Below are positions 1 through 9,290 of a DNA stretch of 63,901 nucleotides, one piece after another; positions within the stretch are counted from its first letter, which is position 1, and the number at the start of each line of letters is the position of its first letter. The notes under the pieces were generated by a model. It had not been told where the DNA came from, made no database searches, and saw only the letters and a program-made list of their open reading frames with translations. This stretch comes from Pseudomonadota bacterium (GTDB lineage: Bacteria > Pseudomonadota > Gammaproteobacteria > Burkholderiales > Burkholderiaceae_C): NCBI GenBank assembly GCA_018241265.1, contig JAFEEF010000048.1:1-63901 (forward strand), in the 5' to 3' direction. The position numbers were made by a program, and so were the translations under genes.

Positions 1-150
1 AACCTGAATGCGGCCTCGGGCTATGCCGTCCGCAGCTTCAACCTCGGCGCCTACATCGGCCAGACGGTCACGATCAAGTTCACCGGGGCCGAGGACTCGT
101 CGCTGCAGACTTCCTTCGTGCTGGATGACGTGACGTTGACGGTGCAGTAA
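1..150 (+). CDS. C-terminal end of a secreted protein (5' end outside window)
   Basis: The open frame enters from the left edge and stops at TAA 148-150, giving 49 residues. The end of the protein reads [12 protein letters not shown]. This is the usual closing beta-strand of jelly-roll or MAM-like domains found at the C-terminus of exported bacterial hydrolases and peptidases, where a phrase such as 'FVLDDVTL' recurs. The residues are Gly/Thr/Val rich, as in extracellular beta domains. The catalytic part, if any, lies outside the window, so the function cannot be named. A strong terminator follows within 30 bases. Confidence 0.6.
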   Translation, partial: NLNAASGYAVRSFNLGAYIGQTVTIKFTGAEDSSLQTSFVLDDVTLTVQ

Positions 151-177
151 CCCGCTCGCGCGAAGCAGGATCGAGAA

Positions 178-206
178 GCCGGTCGGCGTGCGCCGACCGG
201 CTTTTT
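178..206 (+). terminator. Rho-independent terminator after the partial gene
   Basis: A perfect 10-bp stem (GCCGGTCGGC / GCCGACCGGC, 178-187 and 192-201) with a GTGC loop is followed by five T (202-206). It ends the plus-strand gene that stops at 150. It also separates that gene from the convergent gene ending at 215. Confidence 0.9.
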
Positions 207-214
207 CGTTCGCC

Positions 215-634
215 CTACTTCAGCGCCGAGCGCAGCTTGCTCGCGACGCGTTCGTACTTCTCGGCGTCGCTCTGCCGCAGCGTGCCCAGATCGGCCATGA
301 CCTGTTCGACGCGCTGCTCGACGCCTCCAGCCTTCACCTTCTGGATCTCGCCCCACATCGAGAGGAATTTGCCGTAGGCGTTGTCGTCCTCGGGTTTGGC
401 ACCCTGCAGCAGGACCAGCTCGCGCAGCGCGTCCGAGATGCGACCGAGCTGGCGCCCGTAGCTGTGATGGGCGAGCACGTCGATCTCGGTTTGCGGCGCC
501 GCCGAGTTGTTGCTGTTGATGTTCAGCGACCAGCCCGGCAGGATGGGCTGCACCAACGTGCTGGGCGCGCCCTGCGGGAACCAGTAGCGCATCAGGTCGG
601 CGATATTCCACGGCGGATCGTTCGTCGTCGCCAT
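215..634 (-). CDS. Hypothetical protein, 139 aa
   Basis: The start at ATG 634 is chosen over upstream codons because GAGGA lies about 6 bases before it and the protein-like sequence begins there (MATTNDPPWNIADLMRYWFP). The N-terminal third is Pro/Trp/Asn rich. Residues 55-139 are charged and predicted helical, with a Lys/Glu/Arg-rich end (KVKAGGVEQRVEQVMADLG). There is no signal peptide or membrane segment. I do not recognise the family. Its mix of an aromatic-rich head and a helical tail would suit a small cytoplasmic adaptor, but that is a guess. It is a single gene facing the terminator at 178-206. Confidence 0.7.
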   Translation of the reverse strand: MATTNDPPWNIADLMRYWFPQGAPSTLVQPILPGWSLNINSNNSAAPQTEIDVLAHHSYGRQLGRISDALRELVLLQGAKPEDDNAYGKFLSMWGEIQKVKAGGVEQRVEQVMADLGTLRQSDAEKYERVASKLRSALK

Positions 635-798
635 CGCAATTCCTCGCGTCGCTTTCGGGTCGACGGATCTTAACGATCGTCGACCGCCGAGCCGATGGTC
701 GACGCGCTTGCGCTTCGTCAAGCCGGGCGCGTGCGCGGTCGGATAGGCTGCGCTGCTGCACCCATCGCGGGCCACACCATGCCACCATCGCCGAACCG

Positions 799-2445
799 AT
801 GATCGCCCTGCTCGAAGCGCACCGTGCCGGCCTGCCGGCACGCGGCACCCGCGTCGGGAACGTCGTCGCAGGCGTGGTCGTCGGCATCGTCGCGCTTCCG
901 CTCGCGATGGCCTTCGCGATCGCCAGCGGCGCGCGACCCGAACAGGGGCTCTACAGCGCGATGGTCGGCGGCGCGCTGGTATCGGTTTTCGGCGGCACCC
1001 GACTGCAGATCGCCGGGCCGACCGGCGCGTTCGTCGCGATCCTCGCCAGCATCACTGCGGTGCACGGGATCGCCGGGCTGCAGGTCGCGACGCTGATGGC
1101 CGGCGCGATCCTGGTGCTGATGGGCGCGGCGCGCCTCGGCGGCGTCATCCGCTACATCCCGGCGCCGGTGATCGTCGGCTTCACCGCGGGCATCGCGGTG
1201 ATCATCTTCGTCGGCGAGTGGCGCGACTTCCTCGGCCTGCCGGCCGTGACCGGCCTGCACTTCCACGACAAGCTGTGGCATCTCGTCGAAGCGCTGCCGC
1301 GCACGCAATGGCCGACGCTCGCGCTCGGCGTCACCGGTCTCGCGTGCATGCTGCTCGCGCCGCATCTGCGGCCACTGGCGCGGCTACCGGCCCCGCTGGT
1401 GGCGCTGGTCGTCGTGACGGCGCTGCAGGCGTGGCTGAAGCTGCCCGGCGTCGCGACGCTCGGCAGCGCATTCGGCGGCATACCGCGCGGCTTGCCGGCC
1501 TACGCGCCGCCGCCGCTGTCGCTCGACCAGGCGCTCACGCTGATCGGGCCGGCCTTCACGATCGCGATGCTCGGCTCGATCGAATCGCTGCTGTCGGCGG
1601 TGGTGGCCGACGGCATGGCCGGCACGCGCCACGATGCGAACCAGGAACTGATCGGCCAGGGCATCGCCAATCTGGTCGTGCCCCTCGTCGGCGGCTTCGC
1701 GGTGACCGGCGCGATCGCGCGCACGGCGACCAGCATCCGCAACGGCGCCACCGCGCCGCTCGCCGGCATCGTGCACGCGCTGACCGTGCTGGCGGTGCTG
1801 CTGCTGATCGCGCCGCTGGCGTCGGCCATACCGCTGGCGGTACTCGCCGCGATCCTGTTCGTCGTGGCCTGGAACATGAGCGAGCTCGACCGCGTGCTGC
1901 TCATCCTGCGCAAGGCGCCGCATGCCGACCGCGCGATCCTCGTCATCACCTTCCTGCTGACGGTGTTCACCGACCTCGTCGTGGCGGTCAACGTCGGCGT
2001 GATCCTCTCGATCCTGCAGTTCCTGCGCCGCATGTCGGAGGTGGTGGAGACGCATCCGGTCGGGCCCGAGACCATCGCGGCCGAACTCGCGCCCCACGGC
2101 CCGCAGCGCCTGCCGGCCGGCACGCTGGTCTACGAGATCTTCGGGCCGATGTTCTTCGGCGCGGTCGCGAACTTCGAGCATGTGCTGCTGCAGACGCACA
2201 GCGTCCCGAAGACGCTGATCCTGCGGCTCCGTCACGTGCCGTTCATGGACTACACCGGCATCCAGACGCTCGAAGCCGTGATCGCCAAGCTCGCGCGCCG
2301 CCACGTCACGGTGATCCTTTGCGAGGCCAACGAACGGGTGCGTGCGAAGCTGGAGCGCGCCGGCGTCATCGCGCCGACGAGCGAGAGCCGCTGCCGCCAC
2401 ATCGAGCGTCTGGACGACGCGCTGCGCGCTGCAGCCGGTGCATGA
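799..2445 (+). CDS. SulP family inorganic anion transporter
   Basis: This 548-residue protein has the order expected for SulP (SLC26) carriers. The N-terminal membrane domain has about a dozen hydrophobic segments and the family signature around residues 65-80 (LQIAGPTGAFVAIL). A cytosolic STAS domain follows from about residue 435 to 525 (LVYEIFGPMFFGAVANFE ... FMDYTGIQTLEAVI). It should carry sulfate, bicarbonate, dicarboxylate or a similar anion across the inner membrane. The substrate cannot be told from sequence, and no carbonic anhydrase or sulfur gene is next to it. The length is normal. The gene is alone and converges on the TauE/SafE-like gene 28 bases away. Confidence 0.93.
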   Translation: MIALLEAHRAGLPARGTRVGNVVAGVVVGIVALPLAMAFAIASGARPEQGLYSAMVGGALVSVFGGTRLQIAGPTGAFVAILASITAVHGIAGLQVATLMAGAILVLMGAARLGGVIRYIPAPVIVGFTAGIAVIIFVGEWRDFLGLPAVTGLHFHDKLWHLVEALPRTQWPTLALGVTGLACMLLAPHLRPLARLPAPLVALVVVTALQAWLKLPGVATLGSAFGGIPRGLPAYAPPPLSLDQALTLIGPAFTIAMLGSIESLLSAVVADGMAGTRHDANQELIGQGIANLVVPLVGGFAVTGAIARTATSIRNGATAPLAGIVHALTVLAVLLLIAPLASAIPLAVLAAILFVVAWNMSELDRVLLILRKAPHADRAILVITFLLTVFTDLVVAVNVGVILSILQFLRRMSEVVETHPVGPETIAAELAPHGPQRLPAGTLVYEIFGPMFFGAVANFEHVLLQTHSVPKTLILRLRHVPFMDYTGIQTLEAVIAKLARRHVTVILCEANERVRAKLERAGVIAPTSESRCRHIERLDDALRAAAGA

Positions 2446-2473
2446 CTTGCGCCGGAGCAACTCGGGTCCGCCT

Positions 2474-3154
2474 TCACGCCGCGCACCAGGCCCAGGCCCG
2501 TTGCCAGATCCCGGCGCCGAGCGCCCAGCCCGACGCCAGCACGACGCCGAAGCCGGCGATGCGCCAGCCGAAGGCCTCGATCCGCGCGCGCCGCTGGCCT
2601 GCGGCCGGGATGCGCATCAGCCGCGACCACGCCCACGGCGCCGCGGCCAGCGCCGGCGTCGATGCGAGCGCGAACGCCCCCATCACCAACGCACCGCCGA
2701 TCGGGCCTTCGGCCAGGGCTGCGAGCAGCAACCCGCCCTGCAGCGTCGCACACGGCCAGAGCACCCAGCCGACGCCGGCGACGGCCGCGGCGACCGGAGG
2801 CCGGCCGCGCTTGACGAAATTCACCGGCACGTCGGTGCCATGGCGCGCGAGCAGGCCGGGCGGCCGGCCGGTGACCAGCCACCAGGCGCCGAGCGCGAGC
2901 ATCGCGAGGTGCAGCAGCATCCACCACGGACGCAATGCCGGCGCGGCACTGCTCCACGCACCGAGCAGCGCCACGCCGCCCGCAGCGACCGCCCCTCCGG
3001 CCATGTAGCCGAACAGGCGTCCGACATGAAAGGCGCCGGCGCGACGCCGGCAGCCGCCGCCGAGCGACGCGCAGGCAGCGCCGCACATCGTCATGCAGTG
3101 CGGCGAGGCGGCCGCGCCGAGCGCGAAGCCGGCGAGAACCAGCGCCGTGGTCAT
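2474..3154 (-). CDS. Sulfite exporter TauE/SafE (DsbD_2/UreH-like) family membrane protein
   Basis: The start at ATG 3154 gives 226 residues and places a hydrophobic helix first (MTTALVLAGFALGAAAS). The motif SPHCMTMCGAA at residues 17-27 corresponds to the HCxGMCG signature of the compact six-helix DsbD_2/UreH-type family. Database names for that family include 'sulfite exporter TauE/SafE' and 'urease accessory'. Five to six transmembrane segments follow, including one with WVLWPCATLQGGLL. Members are often tied to copper or cytochrome-oxidase maturation, but no such gene is adjacent, so the role is open. The longer reading frame starting at 3268 adds a basic, unlikely N-terminus and was not used. 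Confidence 0.82.
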   Translation of the reverse strand: MTTALVLAGFALGAAASPHCMTMCGAACASLGGGCRRRAGAFHVGRLFGYMAGGAVAAGGVALLGAWSSAAPALRPWWMLLHLAMLALGAWWLVTGRPPGLLARHGTDVPVNFVKRGRPPVAAAVAGVGWVLWPCATLQGGLLLAALAEGPIGGALVMGAFALASTPALAAAPWAWSRLMRIPAAGQRRARIEAFGWRIAGFGVVLASGWALGAGIWQRAWAWCAA

Positions 3155-3303
3155 GCAGCGCAACCGCCGCGAGATGGCGGGAGCGGACGCGGCATCGTCG
3201 GGCGCAGCATGTACCGCATGCTGCCCGGGCCGCGCCGCGCGCGTCTTGACATCGCGCAACCGCTGCAACGCTTCAGCCGCGCGGCGAGGCTGCGCTCGCT
3301 GCG

Positions 3304-3495
3304 TCAGGCGCCGCTGCCGTTGCGGCCGGGCACCGGCACGAGCAGCGGACGCGCGGACTGCTGGGCCGGCGGCGGCGGATCGTCGAGCACGCGATGCACG
3401 CGCGCCGACGGCCAGCGCGACGGCGTATGGCGGCGCGCGCCCGACAGCGCAGCCACCAGCGTGGACCAGGGATCGGCAGGAGTGTGATTGCTCAT
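3304..3495 (-). CDS. Small hypothetical protein, 63 aa
   Basis: A short frame begins MSNHTPADPWSTLVAALSG and continues as a Pro/Arg-rich, probably disordered tail. ATG codons occur at both 3498 and 3495. It sits between the TauE/SafE-like gene and the phosphatase gene, on the same strand as both. I do not recognise it. The N-terminal 20 residues look protein-like. The rest has the composition expected of any high-GC frame, so it may not be a real gene. Confidence 0.35.
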   Translation of the reverse strand: MSNHTPADPWSTLVAALSGARRHTPSRWPSARVHRVLDDPPPPAQQSARPLLVPVPGRNGSGA

Positions 3496-3586
3496 CATGC
3501 CGACGAGGTTAGGCGGCGGCCCCCGACGCAACCATCCCTCCGAGCGGGGTGACGGCGTGGCGTTCTAGGGAGGCACCGCGCGCCCG

Positions 3587-5707
3587 TCAGAACGACAGCG
3601 CGTTCGTCAGATCGCCCATCGGCCGCTGCCCATGCGCGACCAGCGCATCGTCGCGGCGCTGGATGCCGGCCAGCACCGGCAGCGAGTAGCGGTGCGTGAT
3701 GAAGCGCAGGATCGATGCGGTGTCGTACGGCGTGTGGTCGATCGCACCCTGGCGCGCATACGGCGAGATGACGATCGCCGGGATGCGCGTGCCCGGGCCG
3801 AGCAGGTCGCCGACCGGCGGCGCCACATGGTCGAACTGGCCGCCGAACTCGTCGTAGGTGACGACGACGAGCATGTGCTGCCACTGCGGGCTCTTCTGCA
3901 GCAGCGCGATGACATCCGCCATCTCGGCATCGCCATCGGTGACGTTGGCATAGCCCGGATGCTGGTTCAGGTAACCCACCGGCTTGTAGAACGCGACCGG
4001 CGGCAAGCTGCCGGCGCGGATGTCGGCGAGCAGGTCGGCGCGGTCCTTCAGGTGCGCCTTGCGCGCGGCCGCATGCGCCACCGGATCGAACGCGGCGTAG
4101 TAGTTGAACGGCTGGTGATGCGCCTGAAAGCCCGTGTTGCCCGCATCGCTGGTCTGCGTCGCGGTCATGTTGTAGATCGTCGCGCTCTTGCCGTAGGCAC
4201 CGGTCGCGCGATCGAGCGGATACGGCTGCGAAGACGCGGCCGCCCAGCCGCCGCCGTACCAGGCCCAGGCGATGTTGCTGGCCGACAGCAGGTCGCCTAT
4301 CGTCGCCTCGGTCTGCGCCGGCAGGGTCGTCGCGCCGTTCGGTGCGGCATAGAGCGGATCGTTGCCGTTCGCGCTCGCCGGCTTGTTGCCGCTGGGTTGA
4401 TACGGCGGCTGCATCGTGTTGACCGAGCGGTACCCGTCGCCCGGGCCGAAATAGTCGAGCGGCGCGATGTTGCCGGTCTTCAGCGACGCCGGGCCTTCCA
4501 GCGCCGATGCCTTCTGCGATGCCGTCGGCGCGAGCTGCGGCACGCCGTTCGCCGGCACGCCCAGTTCGTTCAGCGACATCTTGTTGGCGGCCACCACCGC
4601 CGCCGGCACGCTCGGCGCGCAGGCACAGATCAGGTACTGGTGGTTCAGGTAGGAACCGCCGAACGCGCCCTGGAAGAAGTTGTCGGCCAGCGTGTAGTGC
4701 CTCGCCAGCGCCCACATCCGGCTCGTGCTGCCGTCGAAGTAGCCCATCACGACGCCGCCCGAATCGCCCCACGCGGCGAACGCGTCGTTGCGGCCGCCGT
4801 CGATCTGCATCACGTTCTCGAAGAAGCGGTGATAGAGGTCGCGGGTGATGATCGACGGCGGCAAGGTGCCGTAGCCGTAGGCATCGGTCTTCGCATCGAT
4901 CTGGAACGAGCCGTTCGGCCAGACATTCGTGGTCTGCGCCTGGTTCACGACGGGCGTCTGGCCGCCGGCAGTCAGGCCACCCCAGGCCGGCGGCAGCTTG
5001 GGCAACGGCGTCTTCAGGTCGCGATCGACCTGGCGGATCGCGCGCGCCGCCGTGCTCGTCAAGCCATTGGCGCCGGGGAACAGGCCGTAGAGGTTGTCGA
5101 AGCTGCGGTTCTCGGCATAGATCACGACGATGTTCGTGATCGCATCGAGCGCGAGGCGGTTGCGCAGCGCCTTCGGCAGGTCGCCGTTCGGGCCCGCTTC
5201 GGCGACGGCATCACCGATGCGACCGAGCAGTGCGGCATCTTCTCGACGCAACGCCGCATCGGTGGCTGCGTCGGCCAGCACCTGGTCGGCCGGCACGCCG
5301 AGGCGCTGCGCCAGGCTGCGCCGCGCCGCATCGGCATCGCTGCCGGCATCGACCAGCGCCTGCACTTCGGTCGATCGCGGACTCACCACCGGCACGCCGG
5401 ACGGCGCGCGCAGCACCAGCGCCGGCGTCTTGCCGGATGCCGCGATCTGGGCGGCCAGCGGACCTCCGCCGGGCAGCTCGAACGAACCATCGGCGGCCGT
5501 CCGCGTGCCGGCCTCGCCTGCATCGCAGCGGCCGTTGCGGTTGGCATCGATGCAGACGACGGCGTCGGCGTAGCGGCCGCCTGGGCCGGCGACGACGCCG
5601 CGCAGCGGACCGGTAGGCGCAGTGGCGCAACCCGCCATCCACAACGCGCCGCAGAGCGCGGACGCGATCGAAACGACACGCCCGTTGACACGCACGATCT
5701 CGCCCAA
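3587..5707 (-). CDS. Lipoprotein phosphoesterase of the AcpA / phospholipase C family
   Basis: This 706-residue protein starts with a signal peptide ending in a lipobox (LWMAGC, residues 23-28), so it is probably a lipoprotein. Residues 30-120 form a small Gly-rich domain with the acidic stretch DANRNGRCDAGE, resembling a Ca-binding or surface domain. From about residue 190 the family core appears: NIVVIYAENRSFDNLYGLFP, where the Asn-Arg-Ser-Phe-Asp segment binds metal and carries the nucleophile region. YDEFGGQFDHVAPP and a C-terminal HTPYDTASILRFI complete the active site. Family members are acid phosphatases (AcpA) or phospholipases C. Which activity this one has cannot be decided. A second family member with different anchoring is encoded at 36911-39022. 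Confidence 0.88.
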   Translation of the reverse strand: MGEIVRVNGRVVSIASALCGALWMAGCATAPTGPLRGVVAGPGGRYADAVVCIDANRNGRCDAGEAGTRTAADGSFELPGGGPLAAQIAASGKTPALVLRAPSGVPVVSPRSTEVQALVDAGSDADAARRSLAQRLGVPADQVLADAATDAALRREDAALLGRIGDAVAEAGPNGDLPKALRNRLALDAITNIVVIYAENRSFDNLYGLFPGANGLTSTAARAIRQVDRDLKTPLPKLPPAWGGLTAGGQTPVVNQAQTTNVWPNGSFQIDAKTDAYGYGTLPPSIITRDLYHRFFENVMQIDGGRNDAFAAWGDSGGVVMGYFDGSTSRMWALARHYTLADNFFQGAFGGSYLNHQYLICACAPSVPAAVVAANKMSLNELGVPANGVPQLAPTASQKASALEGPASLKTGNIAPLDYFGPGDGYRSVNTMQPPYQPSGNKPASANGNDPLYAAPNGATTLPAQTEATIGDLLSASNIAWAWYGGGWAAASSQPYPLDRATGAYGKSATIYNMTATQTSDAGNTGFQAHHQPFNYYAAFDPVAHAAARKAHLKDRADLLADIRAGSLPPVAFYKPVGYLNQHPGYANVTDGDAEMADVIALLQKSPQWQHMLVVVTYDEFGGQFDHVAPPVGDLLGPGTRIPAIVISPYARQGAIDHTPYDTASILRFITHRYSLPVLAGIQRRDDALVAHGQRPMGDLTNALSF

Positions 5708-5790
5708 GCCGGCCTCCTCGAATGCCCGCGGATGCGAGCCTCGAGGCCTAGTCTAGCGGCGCCGCGTGTCGCGTCGTGCGTCGGCTCGCG

Positions 5791-6036
5791 TCAAAGATCG
5801 GTCGATCGCAACACCACCGGCTGGCGCGCACCGGCCGCGACGCGCCGCGCCACCGCCGCGTCGAGCAAGGCCTCGTTGGCGACCAGGGTCTCGAGGAAAC
5901 CCGAGTCGCTGCAGCCATCGCCGAAACGCGCACGCCACGACGACTCGGAGATGAACGCCGTGACCGGTCGCCCGGCCAGCCGCACCTGGAATTGCGCGTT
6001 GCCCGCAAGAGCGTTCAGATGGGGCGAGGTTTCCAT
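5791..6036 (-). CDS. Hypothetical protein, 81 aa
   Basis: The start at ATG 6036 yields a compact, protein-like sequence (METSPHLNALAGNAQFQVRL ... ETLVANEALLDAAVARRVA). It has an N-terminal beta-rich part and a C-terminal helix. The general plan of a short beta head followed by a helix is like DUF1488-type proteins, but I see no firm match. There are no cysteine clusters, signal peptide or membrane helix. The RND operon terminator lies upstream at 6098-6118, so the gene must have its own promoter in about 60 bases. Confidence 0.55.
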   Translation of the reverse strand: METSPHLNALAGNAQFQVRLAGRPVTAFISESSWRARFGDGCSDSGFLETLVANEALLDAAVARRVAAGARQPVVLRSTDL

Positions 6037-6097
6037 GGCGGCTCCGCATTTCGACTGAGCCGCACCATAGCGCAAACGCCAGACCCTACGCACGTCT

Positions 6098-6118
6098 AAA
6101 AAGTCGGAAGCTTCCAAC
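6098..6118 (-). terminator. Terminator of the RND efflux operon
   Basis: Read on the minus strand, GTTGGA-AGCT-TCCGAC forms a short hairpin with one G-T pair (6103-6118), followed directly by TTTTT (6098-6102). It lies about 90 bases past the stop of the RND pump gene. Confidence 0.6.
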
Positions 6119-6205
6119 GATCCGTTATGGACTGTTCGGACTTGTTTCAGGGGCTGAGGAGGCCGGCATTCCCGCGAGGTCGAAGAGCGACTTCGCCCCG
6201 GCGAC

Positions 6206-9200
6206 TCAGGCCACCGGATCCGCGCCCACCAAGGTGCCCTTCTCTTCCTGCTTGTGGCGCCGCTTGGCGTGGTCGGCACCGATGAAGAGATACATCGCCG
6301 GCACGACGAACAAGGTGAACAAGGTGCCGATCGCCAGGCCCGCACAGATCACGATGCCCATCGCCTGACGGCCGGCGGCGCCGGCGCCCGATGCGATCAC
6401 GAGCGGTACGACGCCGAACACCATCGCCGCCGTCGTCATCAGGATCGGCCGGAGCCGGATGCCGGCGGCCTCCTCGATCGCGTCGCGCTTGCTCCGACCG
6501 GCACGCTGCAGCTGGTTCGCCACCTCGACGATCAGGATCCCGTGCTTGCTGATCAGCCCCATCAGGGTCACGAGGCCGACCTTCGTGTAGATGTTCACCG
6601 AAGCGAAGCCGAGGAACACGAAGATCATCGCGCCGAACAGCGCCAGCGGCACCGACACCAGGATCACGATCGGATCGCGGAAGCTCTCGAACTGCGCCGC
6701 CAGCGCGAGAAAGACGATGATCACCGCGAACGCGAACGTCACGACGAAGCCGCCGGACTCCTGGATGAACTGGCGCGACGCCCCCGAGTAGTCGGCGTTG
6801 TAGCCCGTCGGCGCGACCTCCCGCAGCGTCTTGTTCATGAAGTTCAGCACGTCGCCCTGCGACGATCCCGAGACGCCCTGGATCGTCACCGAGTTGAGCT
6901 GCTGGAAGCGGCTGATCGACTCCGGCACGATCTCGTACTTCAGGTGCGCGACGGTGCTCGCCGGCACCACCGCGCCGCCCGGCGTCTTGATGTAGAAGTC
7001 GAGCACCTCGGCCGGGTTCAGCCGGTCGACCTGCAGCACCTGCGGGATCACCTTGTACGAGCGGCCGGCGATCGAGAAGTAGTTGACGTAGCCGCCGCCG
7101 AGCGCGGCGCCGAGCGCGTTGCCGACATCCTGCTGCGACAGGCCGAGCGTCGTGATCTGGTCGCGGTCGACCTCGACGGTCGCCTGCGGCTGGTCGATCT
7201 TCAGGTCGGTATCGACGAAGTAGAACATGTTCGCCGCGCGCGCCTTGTCGAGCACCTGCTGCGCCACGGTGTTGAGGTTCTCGAACGGCTCGGTCGTCGT
7301 GATGACGAACTGCACCGGCAGACCCGATGCACCCGGCAGCGGCGGGAACTGGAACGCCGCGACGCGCGCGCCGGCGATCGAGTTCCACTTCGTCTGCAGG
7401 TCCTGCTGGATCTCGTGCGCGCTGCGGGTGCGCTGGTCCCACGGCTTGAACAGCACGCCGCCGATGCCCTGGTTGAGCGTCGGCACGCCGGTGAGCTGGA
7501 ACATCTGCTCGTACTCCGGCTCCTGCTTGGCGATCTGGAACACCTGGTCGGCATAGACCTGCATCTGCTGCGACGTCGCGGTCGGCGCGCCCACCACCTG
7601 CGACAGCACGATGCCCTGGTCCTCCTCGGGCGCGAGCTCGCTCTTCGAGAACATGAACATCGCGGCCAGCGCGGCCGCGAGCAGCACGCCCATCACGATC
7701 ATCACCGCCCAGGTGTCGAGCACGCCGTGCAGCGCGCGGTGGTAGCCGTGGTGCACCTTCTCGAAGGTCCGGTCGATGAACTTGACGAAGCGGCCCTGGT
7801 CCTGCTCGGGCTTGAAGAAGCGCGACGACATCATCGGCGAGAGCGTCAGCGCCACCACGCCGGACACCGCGACCGCCCCCGCCAGCGTGAAGGCGAACTC
7901 GGAGAACAGCGCGCCCGTCAGGCCGGTCTGGAAGCCGATCGGCACGTACACCGCGATCAGCACGACCGTCATCGCGAGGATCGGACTGCCGAGCTCGCGC
8001 GCCGCGATCAAGGCCGCCTGGAACGGCGTCTGCCCCTCCTTCATGTGGCGATCGACGTTCTCGACCACGATGATCGCGTCGTCGACCACGAGGCCGATCG
8101 CGAGCACCAGCGCCAGCAGCGTCAGCAGGTTGATCGAATAGCCGAGCACCAGCATCACGAAGAAGGTGCCGACGAGCGACAGCGGCATCGCGATCACCGG
8201 CACGATGACCGCGCGGAAGCTGCCGAGGAAGAGGTAGATCACGACCGTGACGATGAGCAGCGCCTCGACCAGCGTCTTGATCACCTCGGAGATCGACGTG
8301 TTGATGAACTCCGTCGCGTCGTAGACGATCTGGCCGGTCAGGCCGGTCGGCAGCTGCGACCTGATGTCGGGGAAGGCCTGCCGCACGCGCTTGGCGACGT
8401 CGAGGATGTTCGCCTCGGGCGCGACCTTGATGCCGATGAAGACCGACCGCACGCCGCTGAACGCGACGTTGAAGTCGTAGGTCTCCGAGCCGAGCGTCAC
8501 GGTCGCGACGTCCTCGAGGCGCACGATCGCATCGCCGCTGCGCTTGACCGCCATGCGCTTGAAGTCGTCGACGCTGTGCAGGTCGGTGCCGCCGGTGAGC
8601 GGCACCGTCACCATCTGGCCCTTCGTCGAGCCGAGCGCGGCGAGGTAGTTGTTGGTCGACAGCGCCTGGCTGACGTCGGTCGCGGTGATGCCGTGCGCCG
8701 CCATCTTGTCGGCATCCAGCCAGGCGCGCAGCGCGAAGTTGCGGGCGCCGAGGATTTCGGCGGTCTGCACGCCCTCGATCGAATCGAGCTTGGGCTTGAC
8801 GACGCGCAGCAGGAAGTCGGTGACGTTGTTCGTGGGCAGCGTGTCGCTGTAGAAGCCCATGTACATCGCGTCGGTGGTCTGACCGGTCTGCACCGTCAGC
8901 ACCGGCTGCTGGGCCTGCGGCGGCAGCTGGTTCTTGACCGAGCTGACCTGCGTGTTGATCTCGGTCAGCGCCCGGTTCGCGTCGTAGTTCAGGCGCAGCG
9001 TCGCGGTGATCGTCGAGACGCCCGAGGTGCTCGACGACGACAGGTAGTCGATGCCCTGGGCCTGCGCGATCGCGGCCTCGAGCGGCTGCGTGATGAAGCC
9101 GGCGATGGTCGCGGCATCGGCGCCGTAGTAGGCGGTCGAGATCGTGACGACGGCGTTCTGCGTCTTCGGATACTGGTTGACCGGCAGGCCGAACAGCGAC

Positions 9201-9280
9201 CGCAGCCCGAGCACGAGCAGCAGCAGGCTCACCACCATGGCGAGCACCGGCCGCTTGATGAACACATCGGTGAAGTTCAT
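6206..9280 (-). CDS. RND multidrug efflux pump, inner-membrane permease (HAE1 type)
   Basis: At 1024 residues it has the usual RND length. It opens with the family start (MNFTDVFIKRPVLAMVVSLL). It contains the proton-relay aspartates in LVVDDAIIVVENVDRHMKEG (the AcrB Asp407/Asp408 position) and has two large periplasmic loops and twelve expected helices. It should use the proton gradient to export hydrophobic compounds through the partner adaptor and outer-membrane channel encoded just upstream. It is the last gene of a four-gene minus-strand operon (TetR, outer-membrane factor, adaptor, pump), with 10 bases between adaptor stop and pump start. Substrate range cannot be read from sequence. 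Confidence 0.96.
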   Translation of the reverse strand: MNFTDVFIKRPVLAMVVSLLLLVLGLRSLFGLPVNQYPKTQNAVVTISTAYYGADAATIAGFITQPLEAAIAQAQGIDYLSSSSTSGVSTITATLRLNYDANRALTEINTQVSSVKNQLPPQAQQPVLTVQTGQTTDAMYMGFYSDTLPTNNVTDFLLRVVKPKLDSIEGVQTAEILGARNFALRAWLDADKMAAHGITATDVSQALSTNNYLAALGSTKGQMVTVPLTGGTDLHSVDDFKRMAVKRSGDAIVRLEDVATVTLGSETYDFNVAFSGVRSVFIGIKVAPEANILDVAKRVRQAFPDIRSQLPTGLTGQIVYDATEFINTSISEVIKTLVEALLIVTVVIYLFLGSFRAVIVPVIAMPLSLVGTFFVMLVLGYSINLLTLLALVLAIGLVVDDAIIVVENVDRHMKEGQTPFQAALIAARELGSPILAMTVVLIAVYVPIGFQTGLTGALFSEFAFTLAGAVAVSGVVALTLSPMMSSRFFKPEQDQGRFVKFIDRTFEKVHHGYHRALHGVLDTWAVMIVMGVLLAAALAAMFMFSKSELAPEEDQGIVLSQVVGAPTATSQQMQVYADQVFQIAKQEPEYEQMFQLTGVPTLNQGIGGVLFKPWDQRTRSAHEIQQDLQTKWNSIAGARVAAFQFPPLPGASGLPVQFVITTTEPFENLNTVAQQVLDKARAANMFYFVDTDLKIDQPQATVEVDRDQITTLGLSQQDVGNALGAALGGGYVNYFSIAGRSYKVIPQVLQVDRLNPAEVLDFYIKTPGGAVVPASTVAHLKYEIVPESISRFQQLNSVTIQGVSGSSQGDVLNFMNKTLREVAPTGYNADYSGASRQFIQESGGFVVTFAFAVIIVFLALAAQFESFRDPIVILVSVPLALFGAMIFVFLGFASVNIYTKVGLVTLMGLISKHGILIVEVANQLQRAGRSKRDAIEEAAGIRLRPILMTTAAMVFGVVPLVIASGAGAAGRQAMGIVICAGLAIGTLFTLFVVPAMYLFIGADHAKRRHKQEEKGTLVGADPVA

Positions 9281-9290
9281 GCGGACACCC

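Noticed and set aside
1218-3008. A 596-codon plus-strand open frame overlapping the SulP gene
   Set aside because: It is an Arg/Ala/His-rich shadow of the transporter in another frame, with no family features.
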